Source: Acinetobacter sp. XS-4
GTDB lineage: Bacteria > Pseudomonadota > Gammaproteobacteria > Pseudomonadales > Moraxellaceae
Length of the DNA stretch: 64,000 nucleotides
Direction of reading: 5' to 3'
Assembly (NCBI RefSeq): GCF_023920705.1
Contig: NZ_CP094657.1
Span: forward strand, 620,001-684,000
Position 1 is the stretch's first letter. Every line of letters begins with the position of its first letter. A model generated the notes under the pieces. That model saw only the letters and a list, made by a program, of their open reading frames with translations, ran no database searches and was not told where the DNA came from. The translations under genes were made by a program, and so were the position numbers. Below are positions 62,985 through 64,000 of this stretch, in pieces.

Positions 62985-64000
62985 ATGGGCTTTAAGCTTA
63001 AAAAGAAAGGCGGCAATCGTGTTGCGTCCGAAAAATCGGGTCTCAATTTTATTGCAAAAATCCAGTCAGGAATTGAGCAATACGCCAGTTTATTTGGGGA
63101 AAGTGAAAAGTCCAAGCCTATCCTTTATGTAGCGTTGTTATGTTTGGTATTTGCTTTAACTTCGCTCGTTTATTTATTTTATAGCGTACCTCGACATAAC
63201 GAATTAACACGTAGTTTGGGTGAGTTGCGTTTATTGTCACAAACGATTTCTAGACAGGCTACAGAAGCAACGGCTTCTGGATCACCTAAAGCTATGAAAG
63301 ACTTAGCTGAATCAAATAAACTTTTTGCAGAAAATATGAAAGATGTTGAAAATATTCATGGTACATCTTCAAAAGAATACAAAAAGGTTGCGGTTCTGTG
63401 GAAAGCTTTGTCGTATGACATTAACTTGATCTCGTCACATCAGGACGTAATTAATCAGTTATACAACATGAACATCTCGATTAGTGATTCTATTCCTGAG
63501 ATTCAGGCTGAATATAACTTGATGGTTGATAAGATGGTTCGCGAAAAAGCACCGAGTAGTCAGGTGATTATTGCTAAGAACCAAGTATTTATTGCAGAAC
63601 GTATTTTACGTTCTATTAACACTGTTTTAGTTGGTTCAGAGAATTCTCAGACCTCAGCACATGACTTTGGTGTCGATATTGAGACATTTGGTGTCTATTT
63701 AAATGCACAGCTAAATGGAAATGCTGAATTGGGCGTTACTAGAGTTGAGTCTCCAGAAGTACGCGAATCTTTGGAAGGTATTAAATCTGAATATGATAAA
63801 GTTTTAAAATCTGCCGCAGCATCAGTTCTTCAGCATACAGATCAGATTGTAAACGTACGTCAGTCATCAGGGGAGATCCTCTCGGAATCTGATGAAATGT
63901 TATCTGTATTGGGTGATCTTTCTAAGCAAACACAATATGGTTGGAAAGCCTTTGCTCTAGTTGCACTTCTTACATTATCACTTCTTGGTTTAATTAGTTC
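62985..64000 (+). CDS. pilJ: Methyl-accepting chemotaxis protein PilJ (partial, truncated by window edge)
   Basis: The ATG at 62985 (ribosome site GGGGAGAAG) opens a frame of at least 338 codons to the window end with no stop. The N-terminal half carries a transmembrane helix (about 47-66), a large periplasmic helical sensor segment, and a second transmembrane stretch near the end (WKAFALVALLTLSLLGLIS), as in PilJ, the receptor sensing type IV pilus state. The HAMP and MCP signalling domains lie beyond 64000. It completes the pilGHIJ set. Confidence 0.93.
   Translation, partial: MGFKLKKKGGNRVASEKSGLNFIAKIQSGIEQYASLFGESEKSKPILYVALLCLVFALTSLVYLFYSVPRHNELTRSLGELRLLSQTISRQATEATASGSPKAMKDLAESNKLFAENMKDVENIHGTSSKEYKKVAVLWKALSYDINLISSHQDVINQLYNMNISISDSIPEIQAEYNLMVDKMVREKAPSSQVIIAKNQVFIAERILRSINTVLVGSENSQTSAHDFGVDIETFGVYLNAQLNGNAELGVTRVESPEVRESLEGIKSEYDKVLKSAAASVLQHTDQIVNVRQSSGEILSESDEMLSVLGDLSKQTQYGWKAFALVALLTLSLLGLIS

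Noticed and set aside
1..64000. Prophage, transposase, integrase, resistance cassette or tRNA gene
   Set aside because: No matching protein motif or cloverleaf was recognised in any annotated frame or gap, so I list none; an exhaustive tRNA search was not possible by eye.

Overview
The window is a chromosomal segment of an Acinetobacter, almost certainly of the A. calcoaceticus-baumannii complex. The evidence is the low-GC coding style, an OmpA (33521-34579) and a membrane quinoprotein glucose dehydrogenase (26023-28428) that match the Acinetobacter proteins I know almost residue for residue, and typical Moraxellaceae gene neighbours. I see no rRNA, tRNA, CRISPR array, insertion sequence, integrase or prophage gene. 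Nearly all the DNA is core genome, so the unusual material lies mainly in leaders and intergenic DNA.

Layout. 1-3070: a DUF2804 protein, a PF10118-type hydrolase and a divergent AraC regulator. 3316-7344: a compressed operon trpA-accD-folC-SPOR protein with 4-nt overlaps. 7373-9640: a lipoprotein phosphatase overlapping an MBL-fold hydrolase, then a 1-Cys peroxiredoxin. 10047-13344: secA behind a long structured leader, and an Ala-rich exported protein. 13411-18427: an MHS-family transporter, a hemolysin III-like protein, a methyltransferase, a GNAT, a patatin and a small His/Met-rich membrane protein. 18592-24461: a fatty-acid/acyl-CoA block (FadB-type protein, thiolase, AraC regulator, CaiB-type CoA transferase). 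24596-28428: the OprB porin and Gcd, which together admit and oxidise glucose in the periplasm. 28594-30718: sulfite reductase CysI and its DUF934 partner. 30768-34579: a PhnB-like protein, a second thiolase, an orphan FimT/GspH pseudopilin and ompA. 34704-36330: a 52-residue basic protein and rtcB behind a structured leader. 36337-40266: lysP, rsmC and a xanthine/uracil permease. 40437-45238: typA, mscL, a gamma-glutamylcyclotransferase-like gene, ppiC, mutM and an alkyladenine glycosylase. 45372-49609: a PqqU/YncD-like TonB receptor, an old yellow enzyme and an AEC transporter. 49641-54345: a Sel1-repeat protein, a DsbC-like protein, ygfZ, SRPBCC, DUF488, phnA and yegP. 54428-54562: a 135-bp palindromic element. 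54590-61291: proS, an RND pump with its adaptor, and a coiled-coil exported protein. 61576-64000: pilG-pilH-pilI-pilJ, with pilJ cut by the window edge.

How parts work together. OprB, Gcd (which needs PQQ) and the PqqU-like receptor form a plausible functional set: glucose entry, periplasmic oxidation and cofactor scavenging. PilGHIJ is the twitching-motility chemosensory system. The best candidate for something undescribed is the rtcB leader (36072-36330). On the minus strand it carries a 14-bp dyad over the -35 box, a promoter, a 9-codon minigene with a near-perfect Shine-Dalgarno, a 10-bp stem, an intrinsic terminator, and an 8-bp alternative pairing that would disrupt that terminator. Together these look like an attenuator controlling an RNA-repair ligase. 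A second structured leader precedes secA.
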